DNA of 64,000 nt, from the NCBI GenBank assembly GCA_947258655.1, contig CAMYJD010000006.1:1-64000 (forward strand), in the 5' to 3' direction. The notes below the pieces were generated by a model that saw only the letters and a list, made by a program, of their open reading frames with translations, made no database searches and was not told the origin of the DNA. The position numbers and the translations under genes were made by a program. This stretch comes from an uncultured Gammaproteobacteria bacterium (GTDB lineage Bacteria > Pseudomonadota > Gammaproteobacteria > JAADHQ01). This document shows positions 18,037 to 27,482 of the stretch, one piece after another (the first letter of the stretch is position 1; the number at the start of each line of letters is the position of its first letter).

Positions 18037-18773
18037 AGGTGTTCTCTCTCTTCCTGCACCCACTTGGTGTGAGACTCGCGTTCGAGGATTTCGTTCCGGC
18101 TGCGCATCAGTAATACCGTCGCGAAGTAGGTTTTAAAGGCCGTGGCCATGACCATCAACGGGTATAACATACTCTTGTCCATGGCCTGTTTTTCCTGCAA
18201 CACCTGCACGGTAGGGCCTTGATGCAGTGTGAACCACCATTCTACCGAATAATGGATGATCGGGATGTTGACGACACCGACAATGGCCAGGATCGCGGTC
18301 GCGCGCGCGGCCGTGCGCTTGTCCTCGAATGCCGATTGCAGGGCCATATAGCCGAGATACAGGAATAACAGCACAAGTTCTGATGTTAAACGCGCATCCC
18401 ATTCCCACCAGGTACCCCACATCGGCTTACCCCACAGTGAGCCGGTAGCCAGGGCCAGGAATGTGAACGCCGCTCCGATTGGCGCACAGCTATTGGCGAC
18501 GACCTCGGAGGCCTTGGTCTTCCAGATTAGCGATGCGGCGGCCGATGTGGCCATGACCATATATACAAATAGCGACATCCATGCAGCCGGTACGTGGATA
18601 TAGATAATCCGGTAACTATCTTTTTGCTGATAATCGGCCGGTGCCTCGACCAGGCCCCAGTACAGGCCGACTATCATCAGGATTAAAGTTGGCCAGGCAA
18701 ACCAGGGCAACAGTTTTCCGCAAAAGAAGTAGAAGTTTTTTAACGAAGCCAGTTTCGTGATTGCTTGTAACAT
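18033..18773 (-). CDS. ccmC: Haem-handling protein CcmC
   Basis: A 246-aa six-helix membrane protein. The WWD signature GTWWEWDARLTSELVL is near residue 125, with the conserved histidines in IHVPAAW and IHYSVEWW. CcmC loads haem onto CcmE. A 3-base gap separates it from ccmB. Confidence 0.95.
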   Translation of the reverse strand: MLQAITKLASLKNFYFFCGKLLPWFAWPTLILMIVGLYWGLVEAPADYQQKDSYRIIYIHVPAAWMSLFVYMVMATSAAASLIWKTKASEVVANSCAPIGAAFTFLALATGSLWGKPMWGTWWEWDARLTSELVLLFLYLGYMALQSAFEDKRTAARATAILAIVGVVNIPIIHYSVEWWFTLHQGPTVQVLQEKQAMDKSMLYPLMVMATAFKTYFATVLLMRSRNEILERESHTKWVQEEREHL

Positions 18774-18776
18774 GTC

Positions 18777-19457
18777 TTATCCTATACTCGCACGCAGCGC
18801 CGCGGCCGTTGCCAGCGGCGCCAGGGTTAGGGCCAGGGCCAGTAATGCTGCAATTAGCATCAGATGCCCACTGATATCGAGGCCGGCCGTCGCAGCAGCC
18901 ACTGCATTGGCGCCAAAAATCAATACCGGAACATACAATGGCAATACCAGTAGCGAGATCAGCATACTGCCACGTTTCAGGCCGACTGTCAGCGCACTGC
19001 CGATCGCGCCGACCAGGCTTAGAACCGGCGTGCCAAACAGCAGGGTCTGCATCAGTATCAATGTCGCATTGACGTCCAGATGAAAGAACGTGGCCAGCAA
19101 CGGCGACAACAGGATCAGCGGCAGTCCGGTCAATAGCCAGTGTACAAAAATCTTGCCCAGCACCAACAGCGCAAACGGGTACGGCGACAGCGTCAATTGT
19201 TCGAGGCTGCCGTCCTCGTAATCGGCGCGAAACATCGTGTCCAGTGACAACAATGCGGCCAGTAACGCAACGACCCAAATGATACCCGGTGCAATCTGTT
19301 TCAATATCGTTGTGTCCGGACCGATGCCGAGCGGGAACAGTACTGCGGCAAATACAAAAAACAACAGCGGATTCAGCCACTCGGACTTGTTCCTGGCCGC
19401 GAGGGTAAAGTCACGCCATAACAGGATTTTCAGGGCATGCTGGCTACTGTTGATCAT
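18777..19457 (-). CDS. ccmB: Haem exporter membrane subunit CcmB
   Basis: A 226-aa six-helix protein, with the family features ARNKSEWLNPLLFFV near the N-terminus and YEDGSLEQLTLSPYP in the middle. The ATG at 19457 overlaps the ccmA stop (ATGA); the extra upstream frame lies inside ccmA and is not used. CcmB is the permease of the CcmAB ATPase complex that drives release of haem-loaded CcmE. Confidence 0.93.
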   Translation of the reverse strand: MINSSQHALKILLWRDFTLAARNKSEWLNPLLFFVFAAVLFPLGIGPDTTILKQIAPGIIWVVALLAALLSLDTMFRADYEDGSLEQLTLSPYPFALLVLGKIFVHWLLTGLPLILLSPLLATFFHLDVNATLILMQTLLFGTPVLSLVGAIGSALTVGLKRGSMLISLLVLPLYVPVLIFGANAVAAATAGLDISGHLMLIAALLALALTLAPLATAAALRASIG

Positions 19458-20098
19458 GCGGCGTCGACTTTCAGTAATTGGACGTCGGTGTTCGGGATCG
19501 TCATACTGTGGTGTGTGGTCAGGATGATCATGCCGCCCGCCTGGCAATGCTGGTCGAATATACCTTCCATGCGTTCACGGCTGGCATAGTCCAGCGCCGT
19601 GAATGGCTCATCGAGGATCCACAACGGCGCGTCACTGAGCAGTAGGCGCGACAATGCGACCCGACGTTGCTGCCCGGCAGACAGTTTACCGGCGAATTCA
19701 TCGATCAATTCATCCAGGCCCATTTGTTCGAGTGCCTGCTCGATGTCATAGCCCTGTCTGAAATGGTCCTGGATTGCCGATACCTCGAGGTTTTCCTCGC
19801 AGGTCAGGTTGCCCTTCAGGCCATTGTTATGGCCGATATATAACATATCGGCATAATACTCACCGCGTGCATGCTCGATCTCGCGTTCACACCATTTCAC
19901 TGCTCCCTCGGCCGGACGTGCCAGGCCGCACAGGATACGAATCAGGCTGGTCTTGCCGCAGCCATTGGCGCCTTCAATCTGGATCAGTTGTCCAGGGTGT
20001 AATTCGAAGCTTAGTTCTTGGAACAGTTCGAGGTTATTACGCACACAGGTGAGGCGGTCTGCCTTGAGTGATTTGATGTCCGCTGCTGCAAAATCCAT
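19454..20098 (-). CDS. ccmA: Cytochrome c biogenesis ATP-binding protein CcmA
   Basis: A 214-aa ABC ATPase and the first gene of the ccm operon. Walker A is GANGCGKTS, the signature is LSAGQQRR, Walker B is PLWILDEPFTALD, and the H-loop is TTHHS. The start at 20098 is chosen because the ATPase fold begins right after it; the upstream frame encodes an unrelated stretch. No strong ribosome site is visible. The operon promoter should lie within 20099-20650. Confidence 0.93.
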   Translation of the reverse strand: MDFAAADIKSLKADRLTCVRNNLELFQELSFELHPGQLIQIEGANGCGKTSLIRILCGLARPAEGAVKWCEREIEHARGEYYADMLYIGHNNGLKGNLTCEENLEVSAIQDHFRQGYDIEQALEQMGLDELIDEFAGKLSAGQQRRVALSRLLLSDAPLWILDEPFTALDYASRERMEGIFDQHCQAGGMIILTTHHSMTIPNTDVQLLKVDAA

Positions 20099-20650
20099 AC
20101 GGGAGTAATAGTTATATATAAAGGTAACAAGAGCGCGATAGAATAACACGTATCCGGCGCAGGATAAAACTCTATTATACTTTAATAAACATGCGCTTAC
20201 GTGAATATATTAGATTTTTTTAATATTTTGTTGATATGTCACGCAGGCGCGCGTGTCTCAGGCTTTAAAACACATTAATAATGATGTTATTTGCTGTCGT
20301 CTCGTATACCTCTGCCGGCCATACTCAGCCTTGTGTAAGTGCTGAAAATGATTGCAGTTTATGTGATATCGACTCGTGAAAATGGAAGTGATTCAGTAAT
20401 AATTGGTTGATTATTCCACAGCAGGGACAAACGTGCTGGCAAAGACCTGGCCTGCCATGCAGTGCATGGCAATGTGGCGCGTGGATGCTGGCGGAAAATG
20501 ATATAAAAAGCTGTGGCTGTTGATTTTCTGGCATTGGATGTTTTTATATTTGCAGATCTCGAAACTCATGTAAGCGGCGATAGTGGATTACCCCGTTAGG
20601 TGAGGGCGGCAAGAATACGGATTATTATAAGTTTAGAAGTGAAAGAAAAA
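20099..20650. other. Intergenic region upstream of ccmA
   Basis: About 550 bp holding the presumed ccm promoter. TGCCATGCA and TGCATGGCA form a 9-bp inverted pair around one base near 20454-20472. No ORF looks real, and no RNA gene was seen. Confidence 0.35.
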
Positions 20651-20678
20651 GTGCGACATGTTATTCAACATGTCGCAC
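20651..20678 (-). terminator. Strong intrinsic terminator
   Basis: GTGCGACATGTT and its exact reverse complement form a 12-bp stem around a 4-base loop. Reading on the minus strand the stem is followed by TTTTTCTTTC, so it terminates the small gene at 20705-21016. Confidence 0.88.
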
Positions 20679-20704
20679 GATTTGTCATCGACGAGCAGGT
20701 ATGA

Positions 20705-21016
20705 TCATTGACTACCCATACCACCACCAGGGCCCATGCCTCCACCCTTGTGCATGGCACCACCTGCGGGTGGTTCATCAGGCAGTGTCTTTCCCTGGGC
20801 CTTGGCCCTTTCCTGCATCAATGCATGATGTTCCTGCCGAATCTGATCGCGCTCTTCGGCTGTCTTTGCATTGAGTTGTTTTTTCCGATACTCAAGTTTT
20901 TCCTGTTGCGTCATCAGCTGGCTGCCGTAAATCTTTTCCTGCTCGCCAGCAATTGCCGGGGCGGCGGATAATAGCAGGGCCGCGCTCAGCGTGGATATAA
21001 TCAATGGTTGTTTCAT
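20705..21016 (-). CDS. Small periplasmic protein, Met/Gly-rich C-terminus
   Basis: A 103-aa exported protein. The signal peptide ends near AIAGE; the mature part begins EKIYGSQLMT and continues as a charged helix rich in Lys, Glu, Arg and Gln, then a Gly/Met tail with HKGGG and GPGGG. Proteins of this layout are common in proteobacteria and have no assigned role; the helix and Met/His tail could suggest metal binding or a Spy-like chaperone, but that is speculation. GGAG lies upstream, and the terminator at 20651 makes it monocistronic. Confidence 0.65.
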   Translation of the reverse strand: MKQPLIISTLSAALLLSAAPAIAGEQEKIYGSQLMTQQEKLEYRKKQLNAKTAEERDQIRQEHHALMQERAKAQGKTLPDEPPAGGAMHKGGGMGPGGGMGSQ

Positions 21017-21410
21017 TATCGTTAACTCCTTCTATACGTAGATTATTTGTTTAGCGGGCCCGGGCAATGTACTGCGTATTGGTCGGGCAAACGCTATCAA
21101 TTACTATAGGTCGTTTAGGAAATATTGCCAGCCAATTTGTATGCGGCGAATCGCGCAATTCCTTTTTTCTGCCGCTTTTATGACGGTGTTCACGTTAATG
21201 GTGATGTGTTAATGATTGGCTCGTTTAACGGATTTATGCAGATGTAGGTACGACTGGATTGTGCGATGTTTAATGGTATTGTGTTGTTGTTTACCTTTAT
21301 GCTCTATGGAGAAAATCGTCGTAAGCAATATTGGCATTCCCCTGTGGCCTGGAAGGGAAGCGTAAAAATAATTGGGACTATCACTATCATGTTTCTGATA
21401 AGGCAATTAA

Positions 21411-21617
21411 GTCCGTTCATATTTCATTGCCGTTATATCTGAATGCGAAATTGGTAAGCGTAGAAGAAAATCGCTGGAAAAAATCAAAGTACTGAAATCG
21501 ACTGCCTCATTAGACTTCAGCTTTATGTCAGATACTGTTGAGGGTAAAAGCAAGGCAAATCCAGTGTTAAAAATTGCAGCAACAGATCTGGTCTTTGTTG
21601 GAGTAAAGGTAAGATAA
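21411..21617 (+). pseudogene. Possible gene remnant in an intergenic region
   Basis: A 68-codon open frame without a convincing start runs from after the TAA at 21408 to TAA 21615. The translation (containing KSLEKIKVLKST and DTVEGKSKANPVLKIAATDL) has protein-like composition, unlike its surroundings. No ribosome site and no family were recognised; it may be the 3' remnant of a lost gene or chance. The rest of 21017-21752 shows nothing else. Confidence 0.2.
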
Positions 21618-21752
21618 TTATCTATCGGTTATTTAATGTCTCTATTGTCACTAACTATTGAGCTGCTATTGTCGGATCACTGAACTTTTTGTATCAGTCA
21701 TCGTCTATTTAGGCTATAAAACAATAATTCATCAGGTATAAAGGTTACTGCT

Positions 21753-23339
21753 ATGACTCTCGTCAGAAATGTATATATCCTGTTGTCGATTGTACTGCCG
21801 ATATTGACGATTTTGATCGCGCTGCAATGGCCACCGGCCTGGTGGGTATTCATTGTTCTAGGTCCCCTGTTGCTGCTGGGCAGTTATGACCTGTTACAAC
21901 GCAAGCATACGATACTGCGCCTTTATCCGATTATTGGCCGCTTTCGCTATATGTTTGAATATGTGCGTCCCGAAATTCAGCAATATTTTGTCGAGGACAA
22001 TATCAATGGCCGTCCGATCAATCGCGAATTCCGTGAGCTCGTCTATCAACGCGCAAAAGGTGTCCGCGATACACGTCCCTTCGGCACGCAGTTTGATGTA
22101 TACCGCGCCGGGTATGAATGGGTCAATCATTCGATATCGCCGTCACCGCGTGCTGATGAGCCAACCAGGGTGTTGTTTGGTGGGCGTGATTGCAGCAAGC
22201 CCTATTTAGCATCGAGCCTGAACATATCGGCCATGAGTTTTGGGGCATTGAGCAAACACGCCATTCTGGCGCTGAACAAGGGTGCGAAGATGGGTAACTT
22301 TGCCCATAATACCGGTGAAGGCGGTATTTCTCCCTATCACCAACAATATGGCGGTGACCTTATCTGGCAAATAGGGACAGGTTATTTTGGCTGTCGTAAT
22401 GACAGGGGGCAATTCGATGCAGCGCTGTTCACCGAGCAGGCTGGTCTGGACAGTGTCAAGATGATCGAGCTCAAGCTGTCACAGGGTGCCAAGCCCGGTC
22501 ACGGGGGCATATTGCCGGCTGCCAAACTGACAGAGGAGATTGCCGCTATCCGTAAGGTAGCGATGGGTGCCGATGTTGTTTCCCCGCCTGCGCACACGGC
22601 CTTCTCGTCACCCATAGAACTAATGGAATTTATAGCCAGACTGCGTGAATGGTCAGGTGGTAAACCTGTCGGCTTTAAGCTGTGTGTCGGTCATCATCAT
22701 GAATTTATGGCGATTTGCAAGGCCATGATCGAAACCGGCATCAAGCCTGATTTTATCACCGTGGATGGCGCCGAGGGTGGCACAGGTGCTGCGCCGATCG
22801 AGTTAACAAATTCTGTCGGTACCCCTTTGCGTGATGGTCTTAATTTTGTCCATAATGCCCTGGTCGGCAGCGGCTTGCGTCAGGACATACGCCTGATCGC
22901 ATCCGGCAAGATCATGTCGGCCTTTCATATGTTCAGGATTATGGCGCTCGGCGCAGATACCATCAATTCGGCGCGCGCAATGATGCTGGCGCTGGGCTGT
23001 ATCCAGTCCCGGCACTGTAATACAGACCGTTGCCCGACAGGTATAGCAACCCAGAATCCTGCGCGCTACAAGGCGCTGAATGTCGAACAAAAAGCACTGC
23101 GTGTTACCCGATATCACAAGTCAATGTTGATTCACCTGTCGGAATTGCTGTCTTCAGTGGGTCTTGTATCCACTACGGACATCGAGCGCAAACATATCAA
23201 GCGACGTATTAATGGTGCGAACATTGTGACTTATGAAGACTTATATCCAACGCTGCAGGCCGACTGTCTTCTTGTAGCAGATACCATCCCTAAGGAATGG
23301 AGAGAGCGCTGGCAAATGGCTAGCCCTGCTCGTTGGTAG
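21753..23339 (+). CDS. Membrane-anchored glutamate-synthase-like FMN protein
   Basis: A 528-aa protein. Two N-terminal helices (residues 7-24 and 28-46) anchor a cytoplasmic glutamate synthase central/FMN domain (about residues 145-460), with HNTGEGGISPYH, GAKPGHGG, VDGAEGGTGAAP and the iron-sulfur cysteines C416, C422 and C427 in the CxxxxxCxxxxCP spacing of GltB. The glutaminase domain of GltB is missing, so it is not a normal glutamate synthase; stand-alone members of this family have no settled reaction. Binding of FMN and a 3Fe-4S cluster is expected from the residues seen. It is a single gene. Confidence 0.8.
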   Translation: MTLVRNVYILLSIVLPILTILIALQWPPAWWVFIVLGPLLLLGSYDLLQRKHTILRLYPIIGRFRYMFEYVRPEIQQYFVEDNINGRPINREFRELVYQRAKGVRDTRPFGTQFDVYRAGYEWVNHSISPSPRADEPTRVLFGGRDCSKPYLASSLNISAMSFGALSKHAILALNKGAKMGNFAHNTGEGGISPYHQQYGGDLIWQIGTGYFGCRNDRGQFDAALFTEQAGLDSVKMIELKLSQGAKPGHGGILPAAKLTEEIAAIRKVAMGADVVSPPAHTAFSSPIELMEFIARLREWSGGKPVGFKLCVGHHHEFMAICKAMIETGIKPDFITVDGAEGGTGAAPIELTNSVGTPLRDGLNFVHNALVGSGLRQDIRLIASGKIMSAFHMFRIMALGADTINSARAMMLALGCIQSRHCNTDRCPTGIATQNPARYKALNVEQKALRVTRYHKSMLIHLSELLSSVGLVSTTDIERKHIKRRINGANIVTYEDLYPTLQADCLLVADTIPKEWRERWQMASPARW

Positions 23340-24075
23340 AAAGGCAGGTATGTATACTGCTGGCAGCAATACGGTTGCTCTGGTTTGTATGTACACCGCG
23401 GTGTTGTGCTGCATTCCCTGTTTGTGATTGAAAAGTCATTATCAACAGATGGCATGCCAGCAATGATGAGTATGCCTGTATATTGGTAACGGGATGGAAG
23501 CGTAGTCACAAGGGTGCAGCAGTCCGGCCTGTTTCTTGTTAATCTATTATCGCCGGGCCGAAATCGGCTACTGCTATCTATGCTGGATTATTAAATATTT
23601 TTATGATCTCTGTCAGGCGATTTTAATAGTGTTTAAGATAGTTGGATACTGCATTCCTGGCTGTTGATGTTTTTTAAATAAGTATCACGGAAAAGATATT
23701 AAAAAATATATAGCCATGCAATGTGTTAGGCGTTGATTATTGGTTTTATGTTAGTCCTAACAAGATAGCCTGTTATGCTTATCGTGTTTTTATTAAATAA
23801 CGTCCCGATCCATGCAAGGTTCGGTGATTTGTTAAATCTTTGTAAAAATGATACACATGGCAATCGCCATGATCTTAATATATTTCTGTTTTACCGCTAC
23901 AATATAATAGTTTGATATATCCCGGTCCATAACAATTTCATGGCCAGAAACGAGTAAGTCATCTGTCAGATTCGGCCGCTATAATAACAGTTACAGGGAT
24001 GGAGCGATCAGCATAGTGTCATCGTTTGACGTCAATATGTTGCATCGTATGATTGCTTAATTAAGGAGCTAGCAG
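23340..24075. other. Long AT-rich intergenic region
   Basis: This 736-bp stretch has no convincing ORF, repeat or RNA gene. It is AT-rich from about 23570 on, with TATAAT-like sequence near 23902, and should contain the promoter of the gene at 24076. Confidence 0.4.
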
Positions 24076-24711
24076 ATGTCTGCATTACCACATGTTGTAT
24101 TGCTGGATACCGACGCCACTTGGCCCGGGGAAGTTTTTGCCAATCTTGAACCTGTCAGGATGCAATCTTTCTGTCATGAAAATGCACTGACCGATGCAGT
24201 GACGCATGGCGCGTCCATGTTAAAGGTGTTATCCGCCAACCTGAAGGGCACGGTTGGGGTTAGTCTGGGTAAAGTGATTGGACATAGTCGTACAGGATCG
24301 CCTCAGGCCTTCGCTCGTGGTCTGGTATGGGCGGCTGAGCTATATCCGGACGTGGTCGTTATTCCATTGGGCCTTATGAAGCCCAATTCGAGTGTCAAGG
24401 CGGCACTCGAGATCCTTGCCAATACACACTGCAGAATTTATGCGGCGGTTGGAAAGAATGATCAACTCCAGCAGGATAGTCTGTATCCCGCTGCCTATCC
24501 CGAGTGCATCGCCGTAGGGAGTACACAGCAAGGGCAGTTATACCGGGAATGGGAATTCAAGCCCGACCTGATGGTCGACGAGTCGGTGATCAGGGCTACA
24601 AAAGCATTGAAGAATATCCAGATGGGTACTGCAACAGCAACAATGCTGGCAGTAGCTGAATATCTGAATCATGAATTTTTCGATGATAAGTTGAATTTTA
24701 ATACTTACTGA
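24076..24711 (+). CDS. Subtilase-like protein lacking the catalytic serine
   Basis: A 211-aa protein with a shortened subtilisin (S8) layout. HVVLLDTDA carries the Asp position (D11), THGASM the His position (H44), AAVGKND the oxyanion Asn region (N128), and YPAAYPECIAVGS the next conserved strand. At the catalytic motif GTSMA, however, the sequence is GTATAT (184-189), putting alanine where serine should be. No signal peptide or membrane segment is seen. It is therefore probably an inactive subtilase used for binding, or a recruited domain as in some peptide natural-product loci. GGAG 9 bases upstream supports the start. It is convergent with nnrS, overlapping it by 7 bases. Confidence 0.55.
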   Translation: MSALPHVVLLDTDATWPGEVFANLEPVRMQSFCHENALTDAVTHGASMLKVLSANLKGTVGVSLGKVIGHSRTGSPQAFARGLVWAAELYPDVVVIPLGLMKPNSSVKAALEILANTHCRIYAAVGKNDQLQQDSLYPAAYPECIAVGSTQQGQLYREWEFKPDLMVDESVIRATKALKNIQMGTATATMLAVAEYLNHEFFDDKLNFNTY

Positions 24712-25898
24712 TCATTATCTATATTTTTGCGAATAAGTACGGGCAAGTAGACTAGTATAAATCCTGCGAAGGCACCTATCCATAATAGCTGTGAAATCAA
24801 AACCCATAGCATGTATTGAGCCGGATCCAGTAGCGGCAGTATTACCCTTGCTGTCGCAGCAGTAATCATCAGCAGGAATATCCAGGCTAGTACCGGAGGC
24901 GGCGCATCGACACGTCTACCTGTATGTCCCAGTGATACCCGTGCCATCATGCCGATGGTCATGATACCGATGCCGCCCAGTGCGAAAGCATGCAATGCCA
25001 GGAAGGGTGAGCTGGCAAGGAAATACTCGGTGGTCTTGAGTATAAAACCCAGTATTATGAAGGCATAGGCAATAAATAAAACCCACAGCAGGGGTTTGCG
25101 CCAGATAGCGCCAATATGCCACAGATACAACCGTAAACCATGCAGAACAGCCAGGGTCAGTGCGAGCAATGAGGCGACAAATCCCGAAGGCTGTATGATG
25201 TCGCCGATCATAAAACACAGAAAAATGATCAGGCTGGAGAGATCTAGCCAGCGCCAGTTTTTCAGTGGTGTTGTCAGGCCGCAGCCCTTTTCGATAAAAA
25301 AAGGCATAACACGTCGTGCCATCATCAGGATCAGCGCAATGACCAGGTACAACCCTGCATAGATCCCCCAGCGCATACCGTTGTCGAGTATGTCCATCGC
25401 ACCAAGATAAAAAATAACATTGGCAATCACTAACAACGCTACTTTTGCCAGTAGCCCGGCCTGTTGCCATTGTCTGCTTTTGAAAACCGGCCTGCTTATC
25501 GCATACAGTAGCGATATACCAAACAGACAGTCGACAGCAAACATAATGCTCAGACCGTCAGCCAGTGGTATAAATGGTAACAGCCGTGCCAGTGTCCATA
25601 ACGCAAACAGCAGCAACAGCGGGTAGGCCGTTGCCGTTCTCAGTCCGGTCCAGTTGCTCACCGCCGTTAACAGAAAACCGGCTATCACGGCCATGGCATA
25701 ACCAAAAATCATTTCGTGTGCATGCCAATACTGGGGCGATAAGTAGTTGATCCCGGCATCATGATGCAACGAATATGCAGACATCCATATAAGGATCGAT
25801 ATCAGTGCATATAAGCTGGCGCCGACAAAGAAGGGCCGGAATCCGAGGCTGAGGAAGGCGCCTGGTCGATTGTTATCGGTATTGTTGACGATGCCCAT
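24705..25898 (-). CDS. nnrS: NnrS family membrane protein
   Basis: A 397-aa polytopic membrane protein with about 12 helices. The signature WHAHEMIFGYAMAVIAGFLL near residue 60 and LGFRPFFVGAS at the N-terminus identify NnrS, a haem/copper-binding protein linked to nitric-oxide stress and denitrification. No denitrification genes are in the window, so its role may be NO tolerance. Its 3' end overlaps the subtilase-like gene on the other strand. Confidence 0.88.
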   Translation of the reverse strand: MGIVNNTDNNRPGAFLSLGFRPFFVGASLYALISILIWMSAYSLHHDAGINYLSPQYWHAHEMIFGYAMAVIAGFLLTAVSNWTGLRTATAYPLLLLFALWTLARLLPFIPLADGLSIMFAVDCLFGISLLYAISRPVFKSRQWQQAGLLAKVALLVIANVIFYLGAMDILDNGMRWGIYAGLYLVIALILMMARRVMPFFIEKGCGLTTPLKNWRWLDLSSLIIFLCFMIGDIIQPSGFVASLLALTLAVLHGLRLYLWHIGAIWRKPLLWVLFIAYAFIILGFILKTTEYFLASSPFLALHAFALGGIGIMTIGMMARVSLGHTGRRVDAPPPVLAWIFLLMITAATARVILPLLDPAQYMLWVLISQLLWIGAFAGFILVYLPVLIRKNIDNDQ

Positions 25899-26031
25899 CG
25901 CTGTCCAGATCGCAGGTTAATTTCATTGTTTGCCAGTGTGGTTTGCTTGATTATGCATTATTCAAGGCCATAGGAATTATAAAATGTATGGCATTGGCAG
26001 ACTTGATACGGGTCAAGTTTGAGCGAAAATA

Positions 26032-26060
26032 TTGACACTCTGTTTTACAGAGTCTATATT
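26032..26060 (+). promoter_or_regulatory. Near-consensus sigma70 promoter with operator in spacer
   Basis: TTGACA (26032-26037) and TATATT (26055-26060) are separated by exactly 17 bases. The spacer is almost entirely the 17-bp palindrome ACTCTGTTTTACAGAGT (26037-26053). It drives the operon starting at 26111. Confidence 0.85.
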
Positions 26061-26090
26061 TTGCCATATTACTCTGTAAAACAGAGTGTC
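26034..26090. promoter_or_regulatory. Twin palindromic operators
   Basis: Operator 1 (26037-26053, ACTCTGTTTTACAGAGT) and operator 2 (26071-26087, ACTCTGTAAAACAGAGT) are each a 7-bp inverted pair around three bases. The two are also inverted copies of each other, extending to 20-bp arms (26034-26053 and 26071-26090). Their centres are 34 bp apart, about three helical turns. Binding by the winged-helix protein encoded at 27183 would block the promoter (inference). Confidence 0.82.
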
Positions 26091-26110
26091 TATTATCGGG
26101 GACGCTTGTT

Positions 26111-27181
26111 ATGGAAAAAAAGAATATTAGCGTAGATGATCAGCTTGAATCGATTCATGCAATGTTGGCTGATGGGCATAAAAGTATTCAGCTTGAACGG
26201 CACACATTGCCTTTGTGGGGGGGAGGTATCGCATTTCTTATCGCATTTGCGCACGATATTTCGATCCCTGTATATCAATTCGGCCAATTCTGGGGGAAAA
26301 GCTTTCATATCGGATTAATCGCTAGCGTATTACTGGCGATCATCTGGATAGATCATCGTTTAACCAGTGCGGCCCGCGTCATGCGGGATGAATCGATCTC
26401 GTTTATACAACGAAAAGTGACATTGACGATCTGGTTATTGTTTGCATTTGCGTTTCTGCTGGACATCTATGCGGGTATATACCTGGGTGGTGGGCACAGG
26501 TTGTCCGGTGTTTATCTGGTATTGAGCGGTATTGTCCTGACCATGTTTGGTTTGTATTCAGAGTATTGGTACAGGTGGTCCGGTATTGTGCTGATGCTTC
26601 TGGGTGCAGGCGTCATGTTTATGCTACAGCCCGGTAATACCACGCAATTATTGACAGCATCGATATTCCTGAGCGCAGGATTTGCTATAGCCTATCTGCA
26701 GCCCTTCGCGACCAGCAAGAAGCGCTGCGCGTTATTATCTGCTGTATGGGTAAGCGCGGCATTGTTACTAAGCGTACTTGCCTATCAGCTGGATTATTAT
26801 CTGGATATCAGTGCCGATGGAAAGAGCATCATGCCATGGTCCGAGTTTCAGAAACAACAACCCAGCGGAAAGCGGATCGTCAGGCTGTCACCGGGTACCG
26901 AAATACCGGTTGATATCAGTGTTACCGGTGATGTTTTTGCAGGCGCATCCTCGGCCAGACTTGGATTAAAGATCGTGAAACAGATCGATGTGGAGTTCGA
27001 CGATGGCAAGCCTACCGGTACATACAGGATCAACGCCGGCCCCTGGTTGGAACAAAAAGATGCGATGTTTACGCGCAAGCTTGTGCGTGAGACGATCTTG
27101 AACAAACCGTGGGGGCCTGAACTGGTACGCAAGCTGGAAATAGGAACACAGAGACGCGTCGGCGGTTTGCTTGGCGAATAG
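26111..27181 (+). CDS. Multi-pass membrane protein, first gene of regulated operon
   Basis: A 356-aa protein of unknown family. A short cytoplasmic helix (residues 1-28) precedes about seven or eight hydrophobic segments between residues 35 and 235, in pairs; a soluble C-terminal domain (about 245-356) follows, rich in beta patterns and ending KLEIGTQRRVGGLLGE. Membrane proteins of this layout often sit beside winged-helix regulators of the PF13601 type, as here. It starts 50 bases after the promoter -10; the gene overlaps no other, and the next start follows the stop by one base. It could be a sensor or a partner of the ABC exporter downstream. Confidence 0.6.
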   Translation: MEKKNISVDDQLESIHAMLADGHKSIQLERHTLPLWGGGIAFLIAFAHDISIPVYQFGQFWGKSFHIGLIASVLLAIIWIDHRLTSAARVMRDESISFIQRKVTLTIWLLFAFAFLLDIYAGIYLGGGHRLSGVYLVLSGIVLTMFGLYSEYWYRWSGIVLMLLGAGVMFMLQPGNTTQLLTASIFLSAGFAIAYLQPFATSKKRCALLSAVWVSAALLLSVLAYQLDYYLDISADGKSIMPWSEFQKQQPSGKRIVRLSPGTEIPVDISVTGDVFAGASSARLGLKIVKQIDVEFDDGKPTGTYRINAGPWLEQKDAMFTRKLVRETILNKPWGPELVRKLEIGTQRRVGGLLGE

Positions 27182-27182
27182 T

Positions 27183-27482
27183 ATGCATTCAGATAAGTCC
27201 CTGGATCCGATTCTTCATCAACCCGTGCGGACACGACTGATGGCATTTCTTGCTGGTCGTGGTGAAGCCACCTTCAAGGAACTAAAGGATTTGCTGCATG
27301 TAACTGACGGAAATCTCGATGCACATATTCGAAAATTACTTGCTGTAAACTACATAAAAAGCCGCAAGCAGCAAATTAACAGAAGAAGTCAGACTTTTTA
27401 TTGTTTGACGGAGCAGGGACGACATGAATTTCAATTGTATGTCTCATCATTGCAGGACTTACTATCGATGGAGAAAGATTGA
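27183..27482 (+). CDS. Winged-helix transcriptional regulator (PF13601-like)
   Basis: A 99-aa DNA-binding protein. LDPILHQPVRTRLMAFL, then a helix-turn-helix (FKELKDLLHVTDGNLDAHIRKL) and a wing with RRSQTFYCLTEQGR match the PF13601 winged-helix family. The ATG at 27183 is taken rather than a TTG 12 bases upstream that overlaps the previous gene. It probably binds the twin palindromes at 26034-26090 and represses its own operon. No ligand domain is present. The stop overlaps the next start (TGATG). Confidence 0.78.
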   Translation: MHSDKSLDPILHQPVRTRLMAFLAGRGEATFKELKDLLHVTDGNLDAHIRKLLAVNYIKSRKQQINRRSQTFYCLTEQGRHEFQLYVSSLQDLLSMEKD

